Origin: Streptomyces scabiei 87.22
GTDB taxonomy: Bacteria; Actinomycetota; Actinomycetes; Streptomycetales; Streptomycetaceae
Direction of reading: 5' to 3'
Assembly: GCF_000091305.1 (NCBI RefSeq)
Contig: NC_013929.1
Location: 3,224,001 to 3,288,000 of the forward strand
Length of the DNA: 64,000 nt
Within the stretch, counting starts at the first letter, position 1. Every line of letters starts with the position of its first letter. Both the position numbers and the translations under genes were made by a program. The notes beneath the pieces are model-generated. The model was given only the letters and a program-made list of their open reading frames with translations. It had not been told where the DNA came from and made no database searches. Shown here piece after piece: positions 43,474 to 55,649 of the stretch.

Positions 43474-44322
43474 TCAGTAGCTGTAGAAGCCCTGCCCGCT
43501 CTTGCGTCCGATGTCACCGGCGTCCACCATCCGGCGCATCAGCTCCGGAGGAGCGAACTTCTCGTCCTGGGACTCGGTGTAGATGTTGCTCGTGGCGTGC
43601 AGCAGGATGTCGACGCCCGTCAGGTCGGCGGTGGCCAGCGGTCCCATCGCGTGGCCGAAGCCCAGCTTGCAGGCGAGGTCGATGTCCTCGGCGGTGGCGA
43701 CGCCCGACTCGTACAGCTTCGCGGCCTCCACGACGAGGGCGGAGATGAGACGGGTGGTCACGAAGCCGGCGACGTCACGGTTGACGACGATGCAGGTCTT
43801 GCCGACCGACTCGGCGAACTCCCGCGCGGTGGCGAGCGTCTCGTCGCTCGTCTTGTAGCCGCGCACCAGTTCGCACAGCTGCATCATCGGCACCGGCGAG
43901 AAGAAGTGGACGCCGACGACGCGTTCGGGCCGCTCGGTGGCCGCCGCGATCTTGGTGATCGGGATGGCCGAGGTGTTCGAGGCGAGCACGGTGTCCTCGC
44001 GGACGACCTTGTCCAGGGCCCGGAAGATCTCGTGCTTGACCTCGAGCTTCTCGAAGACCGCCTCGACGACGACGTCCGCGTCGGCCGCGGCGTCGAGGTC
44101 GGTGGTGGCGGTGATCCGCCCCAGCGCCGCCTCGGCGTCCTCGGCCGCCAGCTTGCCCTTGCCCACGAACTTGTCGAACGACGCCGTGATACCGCCGATG
44201 CCACGGTTCAGCGCCTCGTCGGTGACGTCACGCAGAACGACGTCCCAGCCCGCCTGCGCGGACACCTGGGCGATGCCGGACCCCATGAGCCCGGCTCCGA
44301 TGACGGCGAGCTTCCGTGCCAC
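43474..44322 (-). CDS. 3-hydroxybutyryl-CoA dehydrogenase
   Basis: This 282-residue NAD(P)-dependent enzyme interconverts acetoacetyl-CoA and 3-hydroxybutyryl-CoA. The dinucleotide motif is GAGLMGSG (9-16), the catalytic His is in VGVHFFSPVPMM, and the C-terminal dimerisation domain ends with GDIGRKSGQGFYSY. It fits the same pathway as the thiolase at 25.4 kb. The start is ATG 44322, 129 bp from the TetR gene end on the same strand. Confidence 0.93.
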   Translation of the reverse strand: MARKLAVIGAGLMGSGIAQVSAQAGWDVVLRDVTDEALNRGIGGITASFDKFVGKGKLAAEDAEAALGRITATTDLDAAADADVVVEAVFEKLEVKHEIFRALDKVVREDTVLASNTSAIPITKIAAATERPERVVGVHFFSPVPMMQLCELVRGYKTSDETLATAREFAESVGKTCIVVNRDVAGFVTTRLISALVVEAAKLYESGVATAEDIDLACKLGFGHAMGPLATADLTGVDILLHATSNIYTESQDEKFAPPELMRRMVDAGDIGRKSGQGFYSY

Positions 44323-44451
44323 TGTGCGACTCCCCTGGTACGCGCTGTCGATGGGTTACCTCTTCGGCGGACACTAGCGCTCGTGAGGGGCCGTGTGACC
44401 GCTTAGTAACGCGAGTCACGTCTCAAGGGGCGGACATCACACCGGCAGCGC

Positions 44452-45093
44452 TCACTGCGGGGGTCGTACGGCGTAGTTGAGCACCTTCTCGCTCAACAGG
44501 CCCTCCATCCCGTCCAGGAGAAGAAGCACCTCTCGGGACACTTCGCCCGGATTGCGCCCGGCGAGCATCTCACGTCCGATGACGGCCATCACCGTCTGGT
44601 GGACCCAGTTGATCTGACCCGCGATCAGGGTGGGCAGCGCGTCGTCGGGGGCCGCGCCGGTCTCCTCCCGCAGGGCCGCCTCCAGGTTGTCCTGGACCTC
44701 CTGCTGGATGCTCCACAGCCGGGACCGCAGGGCGGGTGCCTCGTGGATGGCCCGCATGAAGCGGTCGTAGCCCTCCATCAGGCCCACGCGCGGAGAGACC
44801 GCCTCGACCTCGGCGCGCAGCTCGCGCAGGACGGCGGCGACGGCCGACTCGCCCCGGTCGCGGGCGCGCACCCAGCGGGCGAGGCGTTCGGCGATGCCCG
44901 CGCTGCGGTCGAAGAAGAGGTCCTCCTTGGCCGGGAAGTAGTTGTAGACCGTGTTCACGGAGACGTCGGCCGCCTCGGCCACCTCCGCGATGGTGACGGT
45001 CACGAAGCCGTACTCCAGGAACAGCCCGGTGGCGATGTCCGAGATCCGCTGCCGCGTCTCGCGCTTCTTGCGCTCCCTGAGCCCCTCTGCCAT
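44452..45093 (-). CDS. TetR regulator of the adjacent ABC exporter
   Basis: This 213-residue regulator has an HTH (about 12-58) with TVTIAEVAEAADVSVNTVYN and YFPAKEDLFF, and a C-terminal ligand domain. The ATG at 45093 is the start at which the N-terminal MAEGLRERKKRETRQ fits TetR proteins. It is divergent from an ABC exporter operon; the 101-bp gap holds direct and inverted repeats. It is probably the local repressor induced by the exported compound (inference). Confidence 0.88.
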   Translation of the reverse strand: MAEGLRERKKRETRQRISDIATGLFLEYGFVTVTIAEVAEAADVSVNTVYNYFPAKEDLFFDRSAGIAERLARWVRARDRGESAVAAVLRELRAEVEAVSPRVGLMEGYDRFMRAIHEAPALRSRLWSIQQEVQDNLEAALREETGAAPDDALPTLIAGQINWVHQTVMAVIGREMLAGRNPGEVSREVLLLLDGMEGLLSEKVLNYAVRPPQ

Positions 45094-45136
45094 GGCCACA
45101 TCGTAGGTCGCCGCGCCGGCCCACGGGACTTCCCTG

Positions 45137-45179
45137 GAGTCTCTTGAAATTTGGGGGCATTGCAAAATTTGGGAGACTC
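45137..45179. promoter_or_regulatory. Repeats between TetR and ABC exporter genes
   Basis: GAGTCTC (45137-45143) and GAGACTC (45173-45179) are inverted. AAATTTGGG occurs twice in direct orientation (45147-45155 and 45165-45173), 18 bp apart. This is the only place in the 101-bp divergent gap for an operator. Confidence 0.5.
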
Positions 45180-45194
45180 TGTTTTTCTGAGGTC

Positions 45195-45977
45195 ATGCCC
45201 ATCATCAGCACGGCCGGCCTGGCCCACACCTTCCGCACGAAACGCGGCCCCCTGGAAGCAGTACGCGGAATCGACCTCACCGTCCGGCCCGGCGAGATCC
45301 TCGGGTTCCTCGGACCGAACGGCGCGGGGAAGACGACGTTCCTGCGCATGCTCACGACGCTGCTGCCGCCGACCGGCGGCGCGGCCACGATCGCGGGCCA
45401 CGACCTGGCGACCGACCCGGCCGGAGTGCGCCGGGTCTGCGGGTACGTGGCCCAGTCGGGCGGGGTGGACCCGCAGATCACCGTGCGGGAGGAGCTGGTC
45501 ACCCAGGGGCGGCTCTACCGCCTGACGAGAAGCCAGGCCGTGGAGCGCGCGGAGGAGTTGGCCCGCGAGCTGGAGCTGACCGAGCTGCTCGACCGCACGT
45601 GCGCCGCGCTCTCCGGCGGCCAGCGGCGGCGCCTCGACATCGCGATGGCCCTCACCCACCGCCCCCGGGTCCTCTTCCTGGACGAGCCGACGACCGGACT
45701 CGACCCCGGCAGCCGCGCCGGTCTGTGGGAGCTGGTCCGACGGCTGCGTGACGAGCACGGCACCACCGTCTTCCTGACGACGCACTACCTCGACGAGGCG
45801 GACGCCCTCGCCGACCGGATCGTCGTCGTCGACCGGGGCCTCGTCGTGGCGGACGACACCCCGAGCGCGCTCAGACTGCGGTACGGCGGCTCGGCCGACG
45901 CCACGCTCCAGGACGCCTTCCTGGCCATCACCGGGCGCGGGCCCTCCCCCGCCGAGACCACCCCCGTAGCCGTCTAG
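45195..45977 (+). CDS. ABC exporter ATP-binding protein (DrrA-like)
   Basis: This 260-residue ATPase has Walker A GPNGAGKTT (about 39-47), signature LSGGQRRRLDIAMALTHRP, Walker B VLFLDEPTTGLDPGSR, and the H-loop LTTHYLDEAD. The pattern is that of drug-exporting DrrA-type ATPases. ATG 45195 follows GAGG at short spacing. The permease gene begins 19 nt after its stop. A drug or lipid exporter under TetR control is likely. Confidence 0.92.
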   Translation: MPIISTAGLAHTFRTKRGPLEAVRGIDLTVRPGEILGFLGPNGAGKTTFLRMLTTLLPPTGGAATIAGHDLATDPAGVRRVCGYVAQSGGVDPQITVREELVTQGRLYRLTRSQAVERAEELARELELTELLDRTCAALSGGQRRRLDIAMALTHRPRVLFLDEPTTGLDPGSRAGLWELVRRLRDEHGTTVFLTTHYLDEADALADRIVVVDRGLVVADDTPSALRLRYGGSADATLQDAFLAITGRGPSPAETTPVAV

Positions 45978-45996
45978 AACCCGCCCGAGGACTTCG

Positions 45997-46746
45997 ATGC
46001 TTCTCCACGACACCGCGCTGATCTTCGGGCGATACGCCCGCCAGACCCTGCGCTCCCGCTTCGCGATGCTGTTCGGCGTGCTGATGCCGCTGCTGTACCT
46101 GCTCTTCTTCGGCCCCCTGCTCACCGGGATCCCGCTCGGCTCGCGGGGCAGCTCCTGGCAGGTGCTCGTACCGGGGCTGCTGCTCCAACTGAGCCTGTTC
46201 GGAGCCTCGTTCGCGGGCTTCATGGTCATCCTGGAGAAACAGACCGGGGTGATCGAACGCATGCGCGTCACCCCCGTGAGCCGCCTCGCCCTCCTCCTGG
46301 GCCGGGTGCTGCGGGACGCGGCGGTCTTCGTCTTCCAGGCGGTACTCCTGGTCCTCGCCGCCCTGCTCATGGGCCTGCGGGCGCCCCTCGCCGGCATCCT
46401 CATCGGGTTCGTCTTCGTGGCCCTGCTGACGGTCTCGCTCGCCTCGCTGTCGTACGCCCTCGCCATGAAGGCCCGCTCCCAGCACGAGTTCGGCCCGGCG
46501 GTCAACGCGCTGACCATGCCGTCGATGCTCCTGTCGGGCCTGATGCTGCCGATGTCCCTGGCCCCGGGCTGGCTGGACGTCCTGTCCCACTTCGTGCCGT
46601 TCCGCTATCTCGTGGACGCGATGCGTGACGCCTACGTCGGGGCGTACGCCACCCCGGCCATGCTCCACGGCGTCCTGGTCGCGGTCGGTCTCACGGGGCT
46701 CGCCGTGACGGTGGGCACACGGGTCTTCCGGACGGCCGGGGCCTAA
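45997..46746 (+). CDS. ABC-2 type permease (DrrB-like)
   Basis: This 249-residue membrane protein has six hydrophobic helices and the conserved segments FGVLMPLLYLLFFGPLL, KQTGVIERMRVTPVSR and PSMLLSGLMLPMSLAPGWL, typical of DrrB-type permeases. It is the partner of the ATPase 19 bp upstream. The stop lies 13 bp before the adenosyltransferase start, so read-through into that gene is possible. Confidence 0.92.
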   Translation: MLLHDTALIFGRYARQTLRSRFAMLFGVLMPLLYLLFFGPLLTGIPLGSRGSSWQVLVPGLLLQLSLFGASFAGFMVILEKQTGVIERMRVTPVSRLALLLGRVLRDAAVFVFQAVLLVLAALLMGLRAPLAGILIGFVFVALLTVSLASLSYALAMKARSQHEFGPAVNALTMPSMLLSGLMLPMSLAPGWLDVLSHFVPFRYLVDAMRDAYVGAYATPAMLHGVLVAVGLTGLAVTVGTRVFRTAGA

Positions 46747-46759
46747 CTACGCTGGTCGC

Positions 46760-47332
46760 ATGGTCAATCTGACGCGCATCTACACCAGGACCGGCGACAA
46801 GGGCACCACCCACCTCGGCGACATGAGCCGGGTTCCCAAGACCGATCCGCGGATCTCGGCGTACGCCGACGCCAACGAGGCCAACGCGGTGATCGGGACG
46901 GCGATCGCGCTCGGCGGGCTGGAGGAGGAGATCGTCCAGGTCCTCACCCGCGTCCAGAACGACCTGTTCGACGTGGGCGCCGACCTCTCCACGCCCGTCG
47001 TCGAGAACCCCGAGTTCCCGCCGCTGCGCGTCGAGCAGTTCTACGTCGACAGGCTGGAGGCGGACTGCGACCGTTTCAACGAGCGGCTGGAGAAGCTCCG
47101 CTCCTTCATCCTGCCCGGCGGCACCCCCGGCGCGGCCCTGCTGCACCAGGCGTGCACGGTGGTCCGGCGGGCCGAGCGCTCGACGTGGGCGGCCATGGAG
47201 GCCCACGGCGAGGACATGAACCCCCTCACCGCGACCTACCTCAACCGCCTCTCCGACCTCCTGTTCATCCTGGCGAGGACGGCGAACAAGGAGACCGGGG
47301 ACGTGCTGTGGGTGCCGGGCGGGGAGCGGTAG
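46760..47332 (+). CDS. Cob(I)alamin adenosyltransferase, PduO type
   Basis: This 190-residue enzyme transfers adenosyl from ATP to cob(I)alamin to make coenzyme B12, the cofactor of IcmA and methylmalonyl-CoA mutase. The ATP-binding N-terminus TRTGDKGTT is at residues 9-17, with the conserved RRAERSTW and LNRLSDLLFILAR later. ATG 46760 closely follows the ABC permease gene. A small hairpin follows the stop. Confidence 0.93.
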   Translation: MVNLTRIYTRTGDKGTTHLGDMSRVPKTDPRISAYADANEANAVIGTAIALGGLEEEIVQVLTRVQNDLFDVGADLSTPVVENPEFPPLRVEQFYVDRLEADCDRFNERLEKLRSFILPGGTPGAALLHQACTVVRRAERSTWAAMEAHGEDMNPLTATYLNRLSDLLFILARTANKETGDVLWVPGGER

Positions 47333-47336
47333 CGGA

Positions 47337-47352
47337 GCCCTGCGGCCAGGGC
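47337..47352. terminator. Possible terminator between convergent genes
   Basis: GCCCTG (47337-47342) and CAGGGC (47347-47352) form a 6-bp stem with a 4-nt loop, just after the adenosyltransferase stop codon and 20 bp before the stop of the leftward DUF5708-like gene. Confidence 0.35.
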
Positions 47353-47371
47353 GTGATCCGGACGACCTGCC

Positions 47372-47569
47372 CTAGGACCTCCCTGTGCCGCGAACCCGCT
47401 GGTAGAGGCCGGTGGTGATGAGGACGCCGCCCACGCACATCATCACCACGCCGACCTTGGTCAGGGTCACGACCGGCACCTCCACCCCGTCCGTGAAGAG
47501 CCACAGCACCAGGCCGGCGACGAAGGTGCCGGCCCCGTCCCGCAGATTGCCGGCCGCCGTCGCGCTCAT
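47372..47569 (-). CDS. Small DUF5708-like membrane protein
   Basis: This 65-residue protein has two hydrophobic helices (about 14-26 and 35-56) and a short basic C-terminus. LRDGAGTFVAGLVLWLFTDG followed by VVTLTKVGVVMMCVGG fits DUF5708. The ATG overlaps the stop of the preceding gene (ATGA), so it is the second gene of a two-gene membrane operon. Function unknown. Confidence 0.75.
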   Translation of the reverse strand: MSATAAGNLRDGAGTFVAGLVLWLFTDGVEVPVVTLTKVGVVMMCVGGVLITTGLYQRVRGTGRS

Positions 47570-48153
47570 CGTCCGGCCCTCTCCTTCTCGACGGTGACCC
47601 GCTCCCCGGTGTCCGACGCGGCCGGGTCCTTCTTCGGCCAGATCGTGTAGGCGAGGGCGACCAGGCCGTGGATGCCCGCGCCCCGCAGGGCGAGCCACTG
47701 GAACGACCTCAGCGAATCGACGTTCCCGTCGTCACCGACGTACCAGACCGCCAGCTGGAGCAGGACCAGCGCCACCCCGGCCGCCACCACCGTCCGCACC
47801 CACAGCTTCCCCTCGTACCGGGCACGTGCCAGGCCGTACTTCGGAGGTCCCTCCGGCCTGGGGCCCCCGCCCAGGCGGTACGCCGCCCAGGCGTCCATCC
47901 GGCCGATCATGTAGTGGCCGTAGCCCACGGTGAAGCCGATGTAGAGGGCCGCGATCCCGTGCTCCCAGCTGGGCTCGGCGCCGTTCTTCAGGTCGATCGC
48001 GGTCACGACGAACAGCACCAGCTCCAGCACGGGCTCGCAGAGCAGCAGCACGACACTGGTCCGGCGCCTCTTCAGCAGATAGCGGACGGCCAGGGCCAGC
48101 GCCAGCAGCACCCAGAAGCCGACCTCACAGGCGATGATCAACGCGACGATCAC
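47566..48153 (-). CDS. Integral membrane protein of unknown function
   Basis: This 195-residue protein has four hydrophobic helices (about 3-26, 33-53, 65-82 and 118-140) and possibly a fifth near 160, with a charged C-terminal tail. It contains the motif GFTVGYGHYMIGRMDAWAAY, which I do not recognise. It is coupled to the DUF5708-like gene and divergent from chiS across 152 bp. Confidence 0.72.
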   Translation of the reverse strand: MIVALIIACEVGFWVLLALALAVRYLLKRRRTSVVLLLCEPVLELVLFVVTAIDLKNGAEPSWEHGIAALYIGFTVGYGHYMIGRMDAWAAYRLGGGPRPEGPPKYGLARARYEGKLWVRTVVAAGVALVLLQLAVWYVGDDGNVDSLRSFQWLALRGAGIHGLVALAYTIWPKKDPAASDTGERVTVEKERAGR

Positions 48154-48305
48154 GACTCGCTCCTCTCGGTCACCCTTCCAGGCTCCCGGCGGGCGGCTGG
48201 CGATGCGTCGTCTGCGGTGACGAAGTCGCCGTACATCGAAGGATGCAGTCCAGGACCGTTCCCGGGGATCAGGCGCCGAAGGCCCGTCGCGTGTTGGATG
48301 GGGAC

Positions 48306-49493
48306 ATGGCCGTTCGACCGCCCCGCCCGCACCGCACGGACGTGTGCATCGCCACCGCCGGACTCCTCGGCGGTCTGCTGCTGTGGGGGCTGGGCCTCGA
48401 CGTGCGCACCCCGCACGACGGGATCGTGCTCCTGGAGGCCCACGGGTGGGTCCTGCCGCCCCTCGTCGTGACGGCCGGCTGCGAGGCGCTGCGCCGGACC
48501 ATGCCGCGTACCGCCCTGCTGGTCGGCTGGGCCGCGCTGACGCTGGACACCATCACCCAGGGCAACCTGATCACGGTCCTGATGTTCACCGACCTGGTGT
48601 ACGCCGCCGTGCTGTACGGCCGGGCCGCCACGGCGCGCCGGGTGCCCCTGGTCTGCGGGCTGGTGACCGTCGCCTTCACCGTGGTCCCGCTCATGGCCTT
48701 CCGGAAGCCGGACGCGCTGCTCATCGGGGTGGTGGTCGGCCTGGTCTCCGTCATGCCCGCCGCCACCGGCCTGATCGTCCGCAACCACCGCGACGCCGCC
48801 GAGGCCGCCCGGCTGCGCGCCGAACAGACCGCCCTGCTGGCCGAGATGGACCGCAGCCAGGCCGTCGTGGCCGAACGGGCGCGCATGGCACGGGAGTTGC
48901 ACGACATGGTCGCCAACCACCTCTCGGCGATCGCCATCCACTCCACGGCCGCGCTCTCCCTGGACGACCCGGACACCTCCACGGAGGCCCTCGGGGTCAT
49001 CCGCGAGAACAGCGTCGAGGGCCTGGCCGAGATGCGCAGACTGATCGGCATCCTGCGGGACGCCGGCGCCGGCACCGAACCGTCCGCCGCACCCACCCTC
49101 GACGGGCTCGGCTCCCTGGTCGAGGGCGCCCGCACCAACGGCCTCGACGTCACCCTGGACGCCGACCACGGCGGCGCCCTCCCCGCCCCCGTCGAACTGG
49201 CCGCCTACCGCATCGTCCAGGAGTCGCTGACCAACGCCCTCAAACACGCCTCCCCCGGCCGGGTCGCGGTGGTGCTGCGCCGGGCGGAAGGCTCCCTCGG
49301 TATCGACGTGACCAGCCCGTACGGCGACCGCGACCGGCCCGGCGCCCCCGGTTCGGGCGCCGGGCTGGTCGGGATGCGCGAGCGGGCCGCCCTGCTGGGC
49401 GGCACCTTCGAGGCGGGCCCCGAGGGCGCGGCCCGGGGCAAGATCTGGAGCGTCCGCGCCACCCTCCCCGCCACCGAAGGAGAACCCGCATGA
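48306..49493 (+). CDS. chiS: Sensor histidine kinase ChiS
   Basis: This 395-residue kinase has an N-terminal set of about five or six membrane helices (residues 15-157) with no large outside loop, then a HisKA_3 domain with H199 (ARELHDMVANHLSA) and a HATPase domain (ESLTNALKHA, GAGLVGMRERAALLGG). The start chosen, ATG 48306, follows TGGATGGGG. Its stop overlaps the response regulator start. In S. coelicolor the homologous ChiS/ChiR pair activates the adjacent chitinase gene chiC; the same order is seen here. Confidence 0.9.
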   Translation: MAVRPPRPHRTDVCIATAGLLGGLLLWGLGLDVRTPHDGIVLLEAHGWVLPPLVVTAGCEALRRTMPRTALLVGWAALTLDTITQGNLITVLMFTDLVYAAVLYGRAATARRVPLVCGLVTVAFTVVPLMAFRKPDALLIGVVVGLVSVMPAATGLIVRNHRDAAEAARLRAEQTALLAEMDRSQAVVAERARMARELHDMVANHLSAIAIHSTAALSLDDPDTSTEALGVIRENSVEGLAEMRRLIGILRDAGAGTEPSAAPTLDGLGSLVEGARTNGLDVTLDADHGGALPAPVELAAYRIVQESLTNALKHASPGRVAVVLRRAEGSLGIDVTSPYGDRDRPGAPGSGAGLVGMRERAALLGGTFEAGPEGAARGKIWSVRATLPATEGEPA

Positions 49494-50131
49494 TCCGTGT
49501 GCTCGTCGCCGAGGACCAGTCCGCCGTACGGGCGGGGCTGGTCCTCATCCTGCGCAGCGCGCCGGACATCGAGGTGGTCGGCGAGGCGGCGGACGGGGAG
49601 CGGGCGGTCGCGCTGGCCCGCGAACTGCGGCCGGACCTGGTGCTGATGGACGTGCAGATGCCCCGTCTGGACGGAGTGTCGGCGACCCGCCAGGTCGTCG
49701 CCGAGGGCCTGGCCGACGTACTGGTGCTCACCACGTTCGACCTCGACGAGTACGTCTTCGGGGCGCTGCGCGCCGGCGCCGCCGGGTTCCTGCTGAAGAA
49801 CACCGAGGCGAGGGACCTCATCGAGGCGGTACGGGCGGTGGGGCGCGGCGAAGGGCTGATCGCCCCGGCCGTCACCCGGCGGCTGATCGCCGAGTTCGCC
49901 GCCGGGCCCGCACGCGAACCCGCGGTCGATCCGGCCGTCCTGGACTCGCTCACCCGGCGGGAACGGGAGGTGCTGGGCGCTCTGGGTGCCGGGCTGTCGA
50001 ACGCGGAGATCGCCGGGCGGCTGGACATGGCCGAGGCCACGGTGAAGACGCACGTCAGCCGTCTGCTGGGGAAGCTCGACCTGCGCAGCCGGGTGCAGGC
50101 CGCCGTGCTGGCACGGGAGTTGGGGGTCTGA
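49490..50131 (+). CDS. chiR: Response regulator ChiR
   Basis: This 213-residue NarL-type regulator has a receiver domain with D54 (LVLMDVQMPRLDG), K-containing GFLLKNTEARD, and a LuxR-type HTH (LTRREREVLGALGAGLSNAE, ATVKTHVSRLLGKLDLRSRV). It overlaps chiS by an ATGA junction. It is 140 bp upstream of chiC and is probably its activator together with the direct repeats in the chiC promoter. Confidence 0.92.
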   Translation: MIRVLVAEDQSAVRAGLVLILRSAPDIEVVGEAADGERAVALARELRPDLVLMDVQMPRLDGVSATRQVVAEGLADVLVLTTFDLDEYVFGALRAGAAGFLLKNTEARDLIEAVRAVGRGEGLIAPAVTRRLIAEFAAGPAREPAVDPAVLDSLTRREREVLGALGAGLSNAEIAGRLDMAEATVKTHVSRLLGKLDLRSRVQAAVLARELGV

Positions 50132-50160
50132 CCTTCCCGGGGTGTCCCGCGTGAGCGCAC

Positions 50161-50202
50161 TGGTCCAGACCCATTGACCTATGGTCCAGACCTTTCTATT
50201 CT
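50161..50202 (+). promoter_or_regulatory. chiC promoter with overlapping direct repeats
   Basis: TGGTCCAGACC occurs at 50161-50171 and 50182-50192, 21 bp apart. A -35 box TTGACC (50174-50179) and a -10 box TATTCT (50197-50202) are separated by 17 bp, so the second repeat lies between them. Repeat 1 with its flanks (50159-50174) matches the DasR consensus ACTGGTCTAGACCACT at 13 of 16 positions; repeat 2 matches at 11. Direct repeats of this kind are known from Streptomyces chitinase promoters. Confidence 0.85.
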
Positions 50203-50271
50203 CGCCCCACTGCGCCACGTCATGCTCATGTTCAAGAGCACTTGCTCAAGACACCCCACAAGGAGGCGCAC

Positions 50272-52092
<1,821 letters not shown>

Positions 52093-52122
52093 AGACGACT
52101 ACCAGCTAGGCCACATTGACGC

Positions 52123-52145
52123 TCCCCCAGACTTCGTCCGGGGGA
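52123..52145 (+). terminator. Terminator after chiC
   Basis: TCCCCCAGAC (52123-52132) pairs with GTCCGGGGGA (52136-52145) with one mismatch and a 3-nt loop, 31 bp after the chiC stop. Confidence 0.65.
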
Positions 52146-52152
52146 CCCCCAC

Positions 52153-52191
52153 ACAGCGAGTGAATGCGGCTACGCCACATTCACTCGCTGT
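52153..52191. terminator. Second hairpin overlapping the DUF2550 3' end
   Basis: A perfect 14-bp stem (52153-52166 and 52178-52191) with an inner GGC/GCC pair and TAC loop. The right arm covers the last codons of the leftward DUF2550 gene, so this element is both coding and structural. Confidence 0.6.
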
Positions 52192-52622
52192 CCGGGCGGG
52201 GCTGCCTCCAGCCAGGCGAGGAACCCGGTCAGCGCGTCCTCGCTCATCGCCAGTTCGAGCCGGGTCCCGCGGTGCAGACACGCGAGGATCACGGCGTCGG
52301 AGAGGAGTGCCATCTCCTCCTCGCCCTCGGGGGTGCGGCGCCCGGCCACCTCGATCGCGGCACGCTCCAGGACACGGCGGGGGCGGATGGAGTACGAGAA
52401 GACGCGGTACCACTCGATGCGGTCGCCGTTGTAGCGGGCGACTCCGTAGCCCCAGCCCTTGCCGTTCTCGCCGTCCCCGGGTTTCTCGGGCGCGTTCCAG
52501 CGCAGGCTGCAGTCGAAGGTGCCGCCGGAGCGCTGGATGAGGCGCCTGCGCAGTCCGAAGACGAAGAGCCCCACCACCACGAGCGCGATCACCGACCCGC
52601 ACACAGCCAGAGCGAGGACCAT
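52170..52622 (-). CDS. DUF2550 family membrane protein
   Basis: This 150-residue protein has one N-terminal membrane helix (about 1-22) and a cytoplasmic domain with SGGTFDCSLRWN, GYGVARYNGDRIEWYRVFSY and RRTPEGEEEMAL. DUF2550 is an actinobacterial family found next to the ATP synthase operon; its function is unknown. ATG 52622 has GGAGG at 9-nt spacing; a GTG two codons earlier would be too close to the site. A strong terminator separates it from atpC, so it is probably expressed separately. Confidence 0.87.
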   Translation of the reverse strand: MVLALAVCGSVIALVVVGLFVFGLRRRLIQRSGGTFDCSLRWNAPEKPGDGENGKGWGYGVARYNGDRIEWYRVFSYSIRPRRVLERAAIEVAGRRTPEGEEEMALLSDAVILACLHRGTRLELAMSEDALTGFLAWLEAAPPGQRVNVA

Positions 52623-52693
52623 CGACACCGACCTCCTCGTCTCCTAGGTAATGCCACTGCTAGGTAATGGAACGTAAAAAACACCCACATTCG

Positions 52694-52747
52694 CCTCAGC
52701 CGCGGCCGGGTCAGGATGAAGTCATCCAGACCCGGCCGCGGCTGAGG
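52694..52747 (-). terminator. Terminator of the atp operon
   Basis: A perfect 19-bp stem (52694-52712 and 52729-52747), extended after one mismatch by a 6-bp GGATGA/TCATCC stem with an AG loop. It begins 24 nt after the atpC stop. Confidence 0.9.
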
Positions 52748-52771
52748 TACAGCATCACACGGCGTGCGGGC

Positions 52772-53146
52772 TCAGCGCGCCGCCGCCGTACGCAGTCGTA
52801 CATCCGCGCGGCGCTCGGCGGCGGCGTCGCCGGCCGCCTTCGCCCGCTCCAGCTCGCGCTCCGCGCTCTGGACGTCGATCTCGTCGGCCAGCTCCGCGAC
52901 CTCGGCCAGCAGGGACAGCTTGTTGTCCGCGAACGAGATGAAACCGCCGTGCACGGCGACGACGACGGTGCCGCCGTCACTCGTACGGATGGTCACCGGG
53001 CCCGACTCCAGCACACCGAGCAGCGGCTGGTGACCGGGCATGACGCCGATGTCGCCGGACGTGGTACGGGCGACGACCAGGGTGGCCTGGCCCGACCAGA
53101 CCTCTCGGTCGGCCGCGACCAGCGCGACGTGCAGCTCAGCAGCCAA
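52772..53146 (-). CDS. atpC: ATP synthase epsilon subunit
   Basis: The 124-residue epsilon subunit of F1 couples rotation to catalysis and can inhibit ATP hydrolysis. It has an N-terminal beta-sandwich (AELHVALVAADREVWSGQAT, GDIGVMPGHQPLLGVL) and C-terminal helices. The start is inferred to be TTG 53146 with GAGGAG 5 nt upstream, which gives the normal family length; a GTG seven codons earlier has no ribosome site. It lies 128 bp after atpD, the last gene of the operon. Confidence 0.93.
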   Translation of the reverse strand: MAAELHVALVAADREVWSGQATLVVARTTSGDIGVMPGHQPLLGVLESGPVTIRTSDGGTVVVAVHGGFISFADNKLSLLAEVAELADEIDVQSAERELERAKAAGDAAAERRADVRLRTAAAR

Positions 53147-53274
53147 GATGGCTCCTCGGGTCACCACCCGGCAGTTCCGCCGGGTGTTGGGTCAATTCTA
53201 GTGGGAGTACAGAGAAGGGCGGGACAGCACCCCAAGAGGTACGGTCTCGCCCCCTCTGCCACGAGTGCCTGACG

Positions 53275-55628
<2,354 letters not shown>

Positions 55629-55649
55629 GAGTCAGGTCCCTTCCTTACG

